A stretch of DNA of 64,000 bases from Protea cynaroides (GCA_028583415.1 CM053271.1:89329534-89393533); one strand, 5' to 3'; shown: positions 47,130 through 58,326, counted from the stretch's first letter. Notes: generated by a model from the sequence alone, not told the origin. Program-made: numbers and translations.

Positions 47130-47432
47130 CTACCAAGACGATTTCTTTATGCCCATCAAAGAACCTCGAGATGCTAATCCACGAAAAACGATACGAGAAA
47201 TTCGAAAGAACTCATATACGGAACGAGGGCGACCAGTGAAAATACATCGGTTTCTTACTCGTGCAAAGGAACTCTTTCTTGGCAACTTGGACAACTTATA
47301 ACGATGTTTGTCCCGCATATCAGACGGAAGATCGGGATCTTTACAAAAGGCTTTATAAAGCTTTCGTCTCAATTCATATTTAGCCGCGAGCAATCTACGT
47401 TTGTGATCTCGTATATTTCGCTTCTCCGACAT
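47130..47432 (-). CDS. rps14: Mitochondrial ribosomal protein S14 (nuclear copy)
   Basis: 100 codons and stop, the usual length for plant mitochondrial rps14. Starts MSEKRNIRDHKRRLLAAKYE at 47432; an in-frame upstream extension is not used in the family. Recognisable blocks: KAFCKDPDLPSDMRDK, RVRNRCIFTGRPRSVYEFF and the end MGIKKSSW. The protein is a component of the mitoribosome small subunit, near the decoding region. The ATG follows the rpl5 stop by one base, as in the conserved rpl5-rps14 transcription unit. No frameshift or stop. In the nucleus it lacks a targeting peptide and a known promoter, so it is probably not expressed as a functional gene, although the reading frame is intact. 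Confidence 0.93.
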   Translation of the reverse strand: MSEKRNIRDHKRRLLAAKYELRRKLYKAFCKDPDLPSDMRDKHRYKLSKLPRKSSFARVRNRCIFTGRPRSVYEFFRISRIVFRGLASRGSLMGIKKSSW

Positions 47433-47433
47433 C

Positions 47434-47994
47434 TTACTGAGTTTCCCCCTCATCTTTTTGCAAAAAGCCGCTCCACGGTGGTAAAGTCTCATCTTGTGTG
47501 TTGGCCGAAGTGACAATAGTCACATTGAACCCTCGAATATGTTCGAAGATCTCGAAATGATCTTCCAGTTCCGGGGAGAATTCGCAAAACTCCGTTTCCA
47601 TCGAGAATTGAATGGAGTTTTCCCGTATTTCGACCGGAGAATCTAACAGAGACATTACTGTCGAGATTCTGACCGAAAAATTAGACATTCCATGCCCTCG
47701 GAGAGTGCTTTGTCGTGCTAGGTCACTGACATCTCCTTTTTTGTCTTTTTCGGACCCCAAGAATGGATTGGATCGAAACGACTTTCCTGTCGAACCCCTT
47801 TGTGTCTGTATGAATCTCTGACCGCGCGGAATCTCCATAGCCAATTTTCCATTTTGGATTCTGAAATCAGAGGGTGCCCTTGGTATTACTCTTATTTCAC
47901 ACGATCCAGGAACTTCCATAACGTTGGCGTGATTCGGTTTGAGCAACGGATCCTGACGTGAGACATCTTCGTAATGAAAATGGAGTGGAAACAT
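47434..47994 (-). CDS. rpl5: Mitochondrial ribosomal protein L5 (nuclear copy)
   Basis: 186 codons and stop, full length for plant mitochondrial rpl5. Starts MFPLHFHYEDVSRQDPLL; other family blocks are NHANVMEVPGSCEIRV, QRGSTGKSFRSNPFLGS, HGMSNFSVRISTVMSLLDSP and FEIFEHIRGFNVTIVTSANT. It ends KDEGETQ. L5 binds 5S rRNA in the large subunit. Unedited-type residues (Ser in SNFSVRIS, PP in TLPPWSG) fit genomic mitochondrial DNA. Followed one base later by rps14. A weak point: a few residues (for example IPRAPSDF, SEKDKKGD) differ from forms I know, and only alignment could tell editing sites from nuclear drift. Confidence 0.93.
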   Translation of the reverse strand: MFPLHFHYEDVSRQDPLLKPNHANVMEVPGSCEIRVIPRAPSDFRIQNGKLAMEIPRGQRFIQTQRGSTGKSFRSNPFLGSEKDKKGDVSDLARQSTLRGHGMSNFSVRISTVMSLLDSPVEIRENSIQFSMETEFCEFSPELEDHFEIFEHIRGFNVTIVTSANTQDETLPPWSGFLQKDEGETQ

Positions 47995-48091
47995 GAGTTG
48001 GCTTTTCCAGTATCTATAGAATGAGCACTGTGAACTATCCGCTTCAAAAAGATAGTGGTAAGAATGAAACTGGAACCTTGGAAATGGCGAG

Positions 48092-49012
48092 CTACTTAGA
48101 AAAAAAAAGATTGTAGTTATGAATCTCGGTTTGCATTTTTCTATAGGGAATGCTATCCCTAGGATCGTTTCGAATCTGTTTTAAATATAGATCCAAAGTG
48201 CTCTCTTTCAGGGGCGTCCCCCCTTTATAAAATAGAGATTCTCGGATCTCGTATCGATTTGATAAAATTCTTTCTCTAGTATAGCCATCATTGAGTAGAA
48301 CCATTTCTATCTTCTTCTCTATGAGTAGTTGTTTCTCGATTAAATCGAAAGAAGCTATTGTATTGATTTCCGTAGGTTTTCCAATGAAGTGACGATTGAG
48401 TCGATTTTCAAGCTCCATCTGTCGCTGTTGGTCGACCATAAGCGGCTGCTTCACCTCATCATCCCCTAGCAGCGGGTCGCTTCGGTTCGCTACAGGCTGA
48501 TGCTCATTCCGCAGGGCATCTTGGGGAACCTCTTCTGCCACGTGAGGCTGGTGAGAAGGTCCGGGAAGCATCCAATGCGCCAGAGAGGGGTTAGCGTCGC
48601 CAGTGAGTAGGGCCCTCACTGCGAAGCCCATTGCCAAGGCCAGACCCGCGGGGCACCCCATCTTTATCACAAAAGAACATAGGGCTCGACCGCCGAGGGA
48701 GACCCCCACCTTTGAAAGTAAATCCAAAAGAAATTCCAGTGCGTTAATGTAAAAACAAATAAGAGAGAAAAACAAAACGATAGTGGCTAAGAAAAGGAAC
48801 GAATAGAGAAAGGGGCGGCATTTCGTAAATAACGGGCGAAGGATCTTCATGTTCGACTGTACCTTTTGTTCATTCGCTCTATTCGCAGAGCGGCATACCG
48901 AAAAAAGAAAGGAAGAGAAGAAAACAAAGTTTACGAAAAACCATCGGAGTACCGAAATCTTGTTCAATGACTGAAGGTTTAGCATGGTTAGCTGCCAAAA
49001 ACTCGCATCCAC
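48092..49012 (-). CDS. Plant mitochondrial unidentified ORF, 306 codons
   Basis: A long open frame upstream of rpl5 on the same strand. The annotated start gives 306 residues; a later Met (MKILRPLFTKCR, residue 55) is also plausible. Features: a hydrophobic segment near residues 24-40 (WFFVNFVFFSSFLFSV), a second at 66-91 (FLYSFLFLATIVLFFSLICF), and a third, weaker, around 115-130 (GCPAGLALAMGFAVRALL). A long hydrophilic C-terminal half follows with a charged helix (RQMELENRLNRHF, IEKQLLIEKKIEMVLL) ending YLKQIRNDPRDSIPY. It resembles conserved unidentified ORFs of angiosperm mitochondria as I remember them. Function unknown; possibly a membrane protein. Confidence 0.65.
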   Translation of the reverse strand: MDASFWQLTMLNLQSLNKISVLRWFFVNFVFFSSFLFSVCRSANRANEQKVQSNMKILRPLFTKCRPFLYSFLFLATIVLFFSLICFYINALEFLLDLLSKVGVSLGGRALCSFVIKMGCPAGLALAMGFAVRALLTGDANPSLAHWMLPGPSHQPHVAEEVPQDALRNEHQPVANRSDPLLGDDEVKQPLMVDQQRQMELENRLNRHFIGKPTEINTIASFDLIEKQLLIEKKIEMVLLNDGYTRERILSNRYEIRESLFYKGGTPLKESTLDLYLKQIRNDPRDSIPYRKMQTEIHNYNLFFSK

Positions 49013-50870
49013 CGGATCCTCCTAGACCTTCCTCTAGCATTACCGACAAAACGGAACGACCTCGGCGATTTCTAGGATGGATTTGGTACCTAGATACACC
49101 GAAGAAGTTGGAATTAGATTCAATTCCCTCCGCTGGGCTTCCGCATTACCCAAAGCAGACTAAGGCTAATTGCCTTAGTCATTGAACAAGTTCATTACAA
49201 ATCAAACTCGGTTAAACCTGGGATCCAGTCCCAATGGACGGCCCAACTGAGTCCAACCCGATGATTGGGCCCTGCAGCAGTGGTAGAACCTGGTGAACCG
49301 GGCGTACTCCTTCACATTTCTTCTCTTATGATTTTTGCTACTCTCAATCCACTACAGAGATAAAGACTTGTCTGACTGAAGACAGAGCGCTATTAGATAA
49401 AGAAGAACCAGTGACTAACCCAACATTAGACGAGAAAACTCAGACAGACGAGAAGAAAATGTATCCTGATCTTATGGATCCAGAACTGATAAAGAAGCTC
49501 ATCAAAGATGATCCACCCAATGACAGATAACAATCGCTGTAGGACCGAAGGTTGAAGTAAAGCAATCGAAGGAGGACCAGATTCTCAAAGGCACTCACTT
49601 ACCACATTGCCATACTGAGTAGCAATGTTTCAAGAAATTCATACATAGCTCGTCAAGTGAAAGAGAGTATCTTAGCCCCCGTTGACCTGCCTCGTAAGCA
49701 CTTTGGGCGAAGGTTTCTCGATCCTCTCTCTGTTTCAGAGTACGATAGCTGCTTTGATTATCTACGCAATTTGTTCGACCTTTATCAGGCTTAATAGTCC
49801 ACTCGGAGTCAGCCATGTGGCTGCTCCTCCACGCCTGGCTCCGGACTCGCTGCCGGGAAAAGGTCTTTTTGGCTGATTGCCGGCGCCCCCATCTCAAGGA
49901 TGGGCTGCGAGCTTGATGTACCCGGACTCGCTGCTCCGGGAGCAACCAGGGGTGGTGTTTGAACCGTTCTCTCCGTCCTCTCATGTCTCACCGGATCCTC
50001 TCGGAGAGAGGGGAGGAAAAGAATAGCAAGTCTAGTTTATCATGCATCAATATTAGCGGGGATGTTATCCCCTCAGTCCCATTCGTTCTCCCTCCGACAT
50101 CTCATTCGAGATGGGATGGCAACTCAGTGAATCAATCCCTCCCCCAACAAAAAACAACTGATGGCATTAGCGCGAAAGACTCATGCAGCTTTGCTGTGCT
50201 TGCTTGCTAGCTAGAACGCGCAGAGCACACAGCGCAAACAAAAGGGCATTAGCAAAGACATAGAGGCTAGCGCGCAGAGCAATAGCTTGCTACTTCACTC
50301 GAGAAGAAGAACGACGCTCTCGCTCGACTCAGATAATGAATGATGAAGCTCATCTCTTGCCAAGCTAGCTCCGATGCTCAACTCACTCTTCAAAATAAGG
50401 GCTTTATCGAGGGTTTCGAGGGCCAAATAGGGAAAGACCCTAATGTCAGTCAAACTCGTCTTTCTCGCAAGAGAGATTGAGCTCTCAGACAGCTTCATAC
50501 TATAACCTCGACCTTCTAGCTTTCTTTCTTCCTGTCTTTGATTCAAGCTGACAGATACTGACTCTAAAGAATGTAGAATCTCTTTCACTCCCGGCTGAGT
50601 CAACTAGACTTCTGACAACAGACAGATCTCTTTTCTCTATCCTCAAGCCAGTGGAGGCTTGCTTCGCATAGGCTACACAAGCTTGGTCCGGACATTGACT
50701 CATTCATGGGATGAAAGACCAGCTTCTTCAACAAGAGCAGAGGCAGCTATAGCACCGAAACCTTTTAGCTTAACCCAAGAGGGAAGAGTCCCCCTTATAA
50801 CTTTTAGCCGCTTTTAAGAAGACCAAAAAGCACAAGTGCAGAGAATAAGGTTTCGGTAACTAGCTGTCAG
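49013..50870. other. Mitochondrial intergenic-type sequence
   Basis: No recognised gene. Two small open frames stand out. A plus frame of about 77 codons ends at 49530 with charged residues (DEKKMYPDLMDPELIKKLIK). A minus frame of 129 codons, 49595-49984, starts MRGRRERFKHHPWLLPEQ. Neither is identified. The last part (50200-50870) is rich in GCTAGC and CTCGCTCG strings. The junction to element 2 is near 50868-50872, judged from where similarity to the element 1 leader begins. Confidence 0.5.
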
Positions 50871-50970
50871 ATCCAAATGGGAATAAGACAAATGTACATC
50901 CAAATCAGAGTACAGTCCATAATCCAGACAGTTACTCTGTAGTATAAAAGGGAAAAGATATAAATGACAA

Positions 50971-52221
50971 TCATGGAGCTGGAGGTACTGGAGGAGGAGG
51001 TGCCTCACAATCTCTATCATAGTCCTCAGCATATACTCTCGTGAGCCAGGCCACCTGAGTCTGAGTCGCTCGGAGACTAGCTGTCAGATCCCCTACCCGC
51101 TAGTCTATAGAGCACTGGGCATCTAGATGCTCTCCTACTCTCTAATCAGTCACGCGCTGAGACTCCCGAATCTTACGTAATAGCCCCATCATGTCATCTG
51201 GTGGTGGGCATGAAGGGCCAACTGAATGAAAAGCCCAAGAAGGGCCAACTCCAGTAGAATGTTGTGGGGATGGAGGAGGGATGGCATCCACATCCATGTA
51301 CATCCGATCATCATCCTCCTCATCATCACCCTCGTGTGCCTCTGCTGCTACTTCTGCTGCTGCTGTTGCTGCCCCCTCTGCATCTGCTGCTGCTACCCAA
51401 GTGAGGGGACGTCTCATAGCATTCCTCTCATCATCACTGACCTATATCTCTCTCATGCCCATCCTGCTGATGGCCTCCCAATCAAGGTCAGCTGAGAAGG
51501 TGTCCTCAAGGATCCTCTCATGAGAGGATCCTCTCAGCCGCCCATAGGGTAAGTTACCTCTCGAGTCAGGCAACGTAGCTCTGTGCATAATCCAAAGAAT
51601 AATATATGGGAGGCAGACAGGCTGCCTAGTATAGATCCAATACAGTAGGTACTAAGTCAACTGTGAGACCATCTCGTAGTGTCCACCCTGAGGAATAAGA
51701 TTATGCTGGATAATCTTACAGTAGACTCGTGACTCTGGACCCAGGTTGATTGCTTTTATCTCCCAATGGTCATCTCGAAGAATCTGATTATCTATTTTTG
51801 CACGCACCTGTGTAGACAGAAACTGTGGCTCCCTGGGTGCACAGTAAACCAACTGACCATTGTTGGAAATGCCTAGGAGATCAGCCAACTCCTGATAGTT
51901 GAAAGAGATTTGAACCCCTTTCACCCAGCTGGTGATCCAAAGCTCTCTACCTCTATCAACATCTTCTAAGTCACCCTCTACCTGTAGGTGACAGTAGAAC
52001 TGTTTGACCAAGTCCAGGCAAGTGCAAGCCTCGTACAAGATCACAGGAAGCCAGCCCATATCATCAAACGCCCTTTCCACATCTAACAGGGCTAAATGGG
52101 CTAGGTTCACACACCGACCCCCTTCCACTTTCTTCCGGTCAAACCAAGGATATCTCACCTCTGCTTCAACGGACCTGAAGCATCGTAGGTCATGAACTCG
52201 AGGAACCTTAGTGTGAACCAT
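50971..52221 (-). pseudogene. Opposite-strand accessory ORF of element 2 (PF20167-like)
   Basis: The best preserved copy. The first 189 codons (52221-51652) are open: MVHTKVPRVHDLRCFRS, KKVEGGRCVNLAHLALLDVE, AFDDMGWLPVILYEACT, VKQFYCHLQVEG, SWVKGVQISFNYQELADLLG, LVYCAPREPQFLS, NLIPQGGHYEMVSQL. A stop follows, then CLPYIILWIM. The second part DLDWEAISRMGMRE, an Ala/Glu stretch, DDEEDDDRMYMDVDAIPPPSP and a helix rich in RVGEHLDAQ-like repeats ends PPPPVPPAP at 50971. About 50 bases are missing near 51530 compared with element 1. A splice acceptor TTTTCTTGCAG ends at 52227. Transcription would run toward the mitochondrial insert, whose genes lie on the same strand. Confidence 0.78.
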
Positions 52222-53113
52222 GATAACTGCAAGAAAAGAAAATAAGAAAAAAAATAAAACAAGTTAGATAAATTTGAAAATTTGACAGCATAACAATGTA
52301 AAATGGAAAAAGCCTCACTTTTCACCCAAACATTTGGACAAGAGGACTAACATAGGTCCCAAACCATCCTGCAAGGCTCATACAATCAGAAATTTAAACT
52401 AGGTAGGTTGAATTTGAAGAAATTTTGACAATTGGGAAAAATCCCAAAATTTAGGTTAAAAATGAGAATTTTCAAGTTTCTACTAAACTAACAGATGAAA
52501 CTCAAATTTTCTTGAGGGCTTTCATCCATTGGGTGGCCAATAGCAAAAGCCCCCAACAAAAATTAAATTTTTATGGTGAGAAAAATATTAATTAGAAGAA
52601 AACCCTACAAATAGCAAAAACCCTAGGTATGAAAGCTTAAAAATGGAGAAAAGTAGAGAACATACCTCAGGGAATGGAGTGACGGATGTTGATCGATGGA
52701 AAAATCACCAAGTTCATATGGTCGACACTCTAGCAACTCACTGGTGGCAAGTTGAGTAGAGACCATAGGAGGAAGAAGGAGAATGAGAGGGAAAATTTTT
52801 TAAAAAACAGGTTTAAAAACCTGATCTTGAATCTTACGGTCGTACAATTCAACCAAAACCATCGACCGTATGATCGACCATAGGGTCTCGGTAAGTTACC
52901 AGGGATTTGATGGTCGCACCTATGGTCGCACAACATGCGACCGTAGGCCATTGACCGTATGACTGACTATTGTCTGCATTTAGATTCTATTCGAACTTTT
53001 GCTTATTGATTTTGTTTTTCTCTCGTCTTCCATTGTGAGACTAACCCAATACTACCATCATATCTTGTCTCACATGTGCAGCTTTACCAATAACACATAA
53101 ACCTAGAGTTTAA
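52222..53113. promoter_or_regulatory. Divergent interval of element 2 with motif array
   Basis: No gene. Probable accessory-transcript intron from 52665 (donor CTGAG/GTATGTT) to 52227 on the minus strand. Motif array about 52830-52975 (GACCGTATGATCGACC, ATGGTCGCA), the same variant as in the LTRs of this element. Confidence 0.55.
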
Positions 53114-54420
53114 ATGGTTGGGTGTAGAGTAAGTAAAAGGAGACAGAATGCAAACCTATCTCCACCACCTATGGAGACCAACGACAATGAAGGTTAGCAA
53201 GGGCAGGAAGGAAATATTGGAGCTCAAAATGATGCACCTCAGAATGTGCACACCCAAGCCAACCCAACCAACTTACCTGCACCACCTATAGATTTGGTTA
53301 CTGCGGTGATGAATTTGGCACAACAAATGCAGTATATAGAGTAAGTGCAAGCCAACATGCAAGCTGCTATGGGAATTGCTTTTCCAACTACAAACACAAC
53401 ATCTCTACCTGCAGGACAAGCTAGTACGACATCTGGTGGTAGCAACACTGTACCCCAAGCATCGCAAACACCAGCAGTACAAAGCCAAGTGCCAAACCCT
53501 GAAGCACCGCAAGGTGGGTATAACCAAGGTAGTTATCAGTACCAACCGCCTATGTATGGAGCATATGCACAGTATCAGCTTGATCACTCCAGACTGATCG
53601 AGCGTTTCCTGAAGTTGAAGCTAAAGGAATTTACAGGCAAGCCATTAGATCCGTTATGGCCAGCTCACTGGATCGATGAGATGGAAAGAAACTTTATGAT
53701 GATGACTATAAATGAAGAAGAGAAGGTATTATGTGCCACTTTTATGCTGAAAGGTGATGCGCACCATTGGTGGAAATCTACTCAAAGTTATCTATTGACA
53801 AAGCACGCCCAACTGACCTGGGCTATCTATAAAGAAGCTTTCTTCGAGAAGTATTTTCCCAGGAGTTTCAGAGATCAAATGGAAAAGGAGTTTCTGAGTC
53901 CGTATCAGGGACAGATGACTGAATACGCATATCAACAACGTTATGAAGAACTGTTTTTCTTTGCTCCCTCTAGCATGCAGGAGGAAAATTCCAAAACCCG
54001 AAGGTTCATCATGGGACTTAGGGGAAGCATCCATGAGCATGTATTGGTACTGGAAAAAAAGATTTATAATAAAGCTGTACAGATTGCTCGAGTACTAGAA
54101 TCGAGCCAGAGGGAAAGTTATTTTGCTCAGAACATAGGTATAAAGAGGCCAATGAAAACTAATACAACGGAGGAAACTCAAAGACATTTAAACCCTTTCG
54201 TCTCAAGGCTTCAATGCTGCAGCCAAGACTACTCCAATAGCCCAACCTCAACAGAAACAAAGTAATTCTGGAATCAAATGCTTCAATTGCGATCAAGTAG
54301 GACATTATTCAAGAGAGTGTCCTAAGCCAAGGAAGCAGCTACAGCAAGGAAAGGTTTATGCAGTTACATCTGAGGATGCTGCTGCATCGCCTGATGTGGT
54401 CACAGGTATGACCTGAACTG
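53114..54420 (+). pseudogene. Gag of element 2
   Basis: ATG 53114; stops at about 53193 and 53343, then open 53345-54265 (306 codons). Contains the Gln/Pro/Asn-rich N-terminal part, capsid core HWIDEMERNFMMMTINEEEKV, HHWWKSTQSY, AFFEKYFPRSFRDQMEKEF, EYAYQQRYEELFFFAPSSM, and after one frameshift the CCHC knuckle CFNCDQVGHYSRECPKPRKQ (54279-54335). Gag binds and packages genomic RNA. Only three breaks, so this element is younger or better preserved than element 1. Confidence 0.92.
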
Positions 54421-57400
54421 TTCATTTTGTACTACCTTGTGTAAGCATGTAGACTAAGTTAAATCAAATGACAGGTATCGTACCTATTAATGGCTTACCC
54501 GCTAGAGTACTCTTTGACTCTAGAGCTACTCATTCTTTTATATCTGTGTCATTTGAAAAGAAGTTAAATCAACCCCTCAGACTTTTAGACTACAAACTGC
54601 TTGTACGATTACCTATGGGATTAGAAGTGAAACTCGACAAAGGTTATGGACCATGTCTAGTTCTTATCGACGAGAAGATTTTGGAGGCAACCTTAATCCA
54701 ACTTGAGATGGCAGACTTTGACGTTATCTTGGGAATGAATTGGTTAGTTCGGCACTCCATAAACCTATTATGTGCGGAAAAAAAAACTGACATTTAAAGA
54801 CGAGGAAGGAGCAGAGTTTAGTTTTATGGGAACCAAACTTCCCTGTAAACGAAAACTCTCTCTCCATTGAAGGGTAGAAAATGCCTCGAGAAAGGAAAAA
54901 TTGGGTATCTAGTATTCGTGATCGACCTCACCAAGAAAGCACCACGAATGGAGGATATTGAAGTTGTGCGTGAATTTTCAGATGTATTTTCTGAGGAAAT
55001 ACCAGGACTACTACCCGACCGAGTGACAGAGTTCGTTATAAATCTTATACCTGGAGCCGCACCAGTATCGAAAGCACCTTATTGAATGGCTCCTACTGAA
55101 CTGAAGGAACTGAAGGTACAATTACAAGAATTACTAGATAAGGGTTATATCAGAGCCAGCATATCACCATGGGGAGCGCCAGTATTGTTCGTAAAAAAGA
55201 AGGACGGTAACGTTCGACTGTGTATAGATTATCAGGAATTGAATAAGCTTACAATTAAGAATCGATACCCGTTGCCTCGGATTGATGACTTATTCGATCA
55301 GTTGCAAGGTTCCAAAGTGTTCTCCAAAATTGATATTCGGTCAAGATACCAGCAGTTGAAGATTAAGAAAGGTGATATTCCGAAGACAGCATTCAGAACC
55401 AGATATGGACATTATGAATTTTTAGTCATGTCTTTTAGATTGACTAATGCACCCATAAATTTTATGGAACTAATGAATCAGGTATTCCATGATATGTTGG
55501 ATACGTCAGTCATCGTATTTATTGACGACATACTAGTCTACTCCAAGGACAAAGAAACTCATGTCACAAATCTAAGAGCTGCTTTGCAGCGACTAAGAAA
55601 AGAAAAGCTTTAGATAAAATTTATGAAGTGTGAATTCTAGCTGAAGAAGTTGCTTTCTTAGGCCATGTTGTATCCGCTGAAGGAATTAAAGTAGATCCTA
55701 GCAAGATTGAAGCCATTATGAAATGGGAAGCACTTAAGAATGTTGCAGAAATCAGAAGTTTCTTAGGTTTAGTTGGTTATTATCGACGATTTGTGGACGA
55801 TTACTCTAGAATTGCCGTACCTCTCACCAGTCTGATAAAGAATGGAGAAAAGTTGTTTGGGTCGATAAATATGAAGAATATTTTCAAACGTTAAAGACTA
55901 GATTGATATCAACTCCCATATTGACTATTTCGATCCCAGGACAACCATTTACCTTGTATACCGATGCGTTTGGGTTAGGATTAGGATATGTACATATGCA
56001 AGGAGAATAAGTAATTACGTATGCCTCAAGACAACTGAAGACACATGAGAAGAATTATCCCACTCATGACTTGGAATTAGCAGCAGTAGTACATGTTGTT
56101 AAGATATGGAGACATTATTTGTATGGAGGGAAATTTCAGATTAAATCAGATCATAAGAGTCTCACTCATCTTTTTAATCAGAAGGAGTTGAACATGAGAC
56201 AAAGAAGATGGTTGGAATTATTAAAGGATTATGATTGCGATATCCAGTATCATCCAGGAAAAGCTAATGTAGTTGCTGACGCACTAAGCAAGAAAGCAAT
56301 GACAAAATCCCAAGAAGAAGTTAGTGCAAATGTTGTGGTGTGTGTCATAGGGAGAGTATTTAATTACGATAAAGAGCAGTTCGTGATTGATATTCTGAAT
56401 GAATCAACTAACCAAGGGTTTATTCATCTATACTTAAATGTGTTTGCTACATTGAAGATTGTACCTGATCTATTAGATGAAGTGAAAGCAGCTATTAAAT
56501 CAGACCCTTATCTGAGAACGGTGCAAGAAGACCTCAAAAAAGATAGGACTACTCCTGAGTTCACCTTGGACATTGAAAAGGTACTAAGATACAAAGGAAG
56601 GGTATGTGTTCCTGAAAATGAAGACTTGGATATTAGACATAGACTAATGAAGGAAGCCCACACCACCGCTTATTCGGTACATCCTGGAAGTACAAAGATG
56701 TATCATGATCTGAAGAAACTCTATTGATGGAGAGGAATGAAAGTGGATGTAGCTAAATTTGTGTCTCAATGCTTGAATTGTCAGCAGGTCAAGGCTGAAA
56801 GACAAAGATCGGCAGGATTGTTGCAGCCACTGCCAGAACCAACATGGAAATGGGACGGCATCACTATGGACTTCGTCACCGGGTTACCATTGACTCCCCG
56901 AGTAGTTGATGCGGTCTGGGTGATTGTTGATCGTTTGACCAAGATAGCTCGTTTCTTAGCTATACGACCTCAGTATACCCTAGAGAGGTTAGCTAAGCTT
57001 TATGTATATAATATTGTCAGTTTACATGGTGTACCTTAAAGTATTGTATCCGACAGAGACCCATGCTTTACCTCAAAGTTTTGGGAAGGATTACAGAAGG
57101 CTATGGGCACAACGTTGAAGTTTAGTACTGCATTCCATCCTCAGACTGATGGACAGTCAGAGCATACCATTCAAATTTTAGAAGACATGCTTCGAGCTTG
57201 TGTCATTGATTTCAAAGGATCATGGGATTAGAAATTACCATTGATTGAGTTCGCTTATAACAACAACTATCAAGAAACTATACAGATGTCACCCTATAAA
57301 GCACTTTATGATAGGAAATGTTTAACTCCTTTGTTTTGGAATGAAGTTGGAGATCAGAGTATTGTTGGACCAGAGTTTATTGATGAGACTTGTCGAGTAG

Positions 57401-57955
57401 TCGACATTATCAAGGAAAGAGTCCGAATAGCTCAGAATCGTCTGAAGAAATATGCAGATAATCGACACAGAGATCTCGAATTCATCATAGGTGATAAGGT
57501 ATTTCTGAAAATATCTCCTATGCGTGGTTTAAAAAGGTTTGGTTAGAAGGGAAAGCTGTGTCTCAGATATATTGGACCTTATGAAGTTCTAGATAGACAT
57601 GAAAAAGTAGCATATCAGTTAGCATTACCACCATCAATGTCAAGTGTGCATGATGTATTCCATATCTCATTACTGAAGAAGTACGTCAGAGATCCAACAC
57701 ACGTATTAACAACAGATCCATTGGATTTGACTAAAGATTTGACGTTCGAAGTAGTACCTTTTGAGATCACTAGCCGGAAGGTGCAATGTCTTCGCAACTG
57801 CGACATTTACTACATTAAGGTTACTTGAAAAAGCCAAAATGTAGAAGAAATTACATGGGAAGAAGAGAACGCTATGCGGAAGCAATATCCTCACCTATTC
57901 GACTCGGAAGGTATGTGCAAATTTTGAGGATGAAATTTATATAAGAGGTGGGAGT
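54421..57955 (+). pseudogene. Protease, RT, RNase H, integrase, chromodomain-like tail of element 2
   Basis: Protease 54468-54797, with DSRATHSFIS where D-S/T-G is expected and the conserved DFDVILGMNWL. RT 54867-55613 and on: SPWGAPVLFVKKKDG, RLCIDYQELNKLT, FSKIDIRSRYQQLKI, IVFIDDILVYS. RNase H 55900-56300: LYTDAFGLGLG, LELAAVVHVVKIWRHYLYGG, SDHKSLTHLF, VVADALS. Integrase 56600-57540: HTTAYSVHPG and CLNCQQVKAERQ (intact zinc site), catalytic D in MDFVTGLP, D in SDRDPCF, E in DGQSEHT. Tail 57640-57900: GPYEVLDRHEKVAYQLALPP, VHDVFHISLLKKYVRDP, then EITSRKVQCL and WEEENAMRKQYPHLF. About ten stops or shifts. Tekay/Del-like chromovirus. Confidence 0.93.
57943..57955 (+). other. Polypurine tract of element 2
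   Basis: AAGAGGTGGGAGT directly before the 3' LTR. Confidence 0.8.
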
Positions 57956-58316
57956 TGTAAGACTTGCACTCCACTAACTTGGTCTAATCGTGTCGTGCCA
58001 GGTCTTCCCATCATTCTTGGACCAAGTGGACCGAGCGTTTAAAGATAGATCACAAACCAGGTATGAGAATCGAGTTAAAAATACTAAAAACATACCTAAG
58101 GTCGCATACCTGGGTAGGTATGGTAATCATAAGGAAGAAAACAAAAATCTCAAATCCATAACCCCACAGTCGATGATTTTGACCCTACGATCGACGGCTT
58201 ATGCTACCGTATGATCGACTGTGAAACCCCAGATCAGACTCTAAGTTTTGGAAACTTTCCTAAACTAAGGGATTGCTTTCCTAATTAAAATAGGACTCTA
58301 TATGGAGAGTAGTCCT

Positions 58317-58326
58317 CTATATAAAG
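58317..58326 (+). promoter_or_regulatory. TATA box of LTR A8
   Basis: CTATATAAAG then GACATCCC at the family position. Confidence 0.7.

Larger units (their letters stand above)
46099..50870. other. Nuclear mitochondrial DNA segment (NUMT), about 4.8 kb
   Basis: Between two parts of element 2, base composition and content change abruptly. The segment carries rpl5 and rps14 one base apart on the minus strand, a large membrane-type ORF, and GC-richer non-repetitive DNA typical of plant mitochondrial intergenic regions. The rpl5 sequence keeps Ser and Pro codons at places where edited mitochondrial mRNAs usually read Leu (for example TLPPWSGF), so it came from DNA and not from edited RNA. Open genes suggest a fairly recent transfer. 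An assembly join is the main alternative. Confidence 0.85.
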
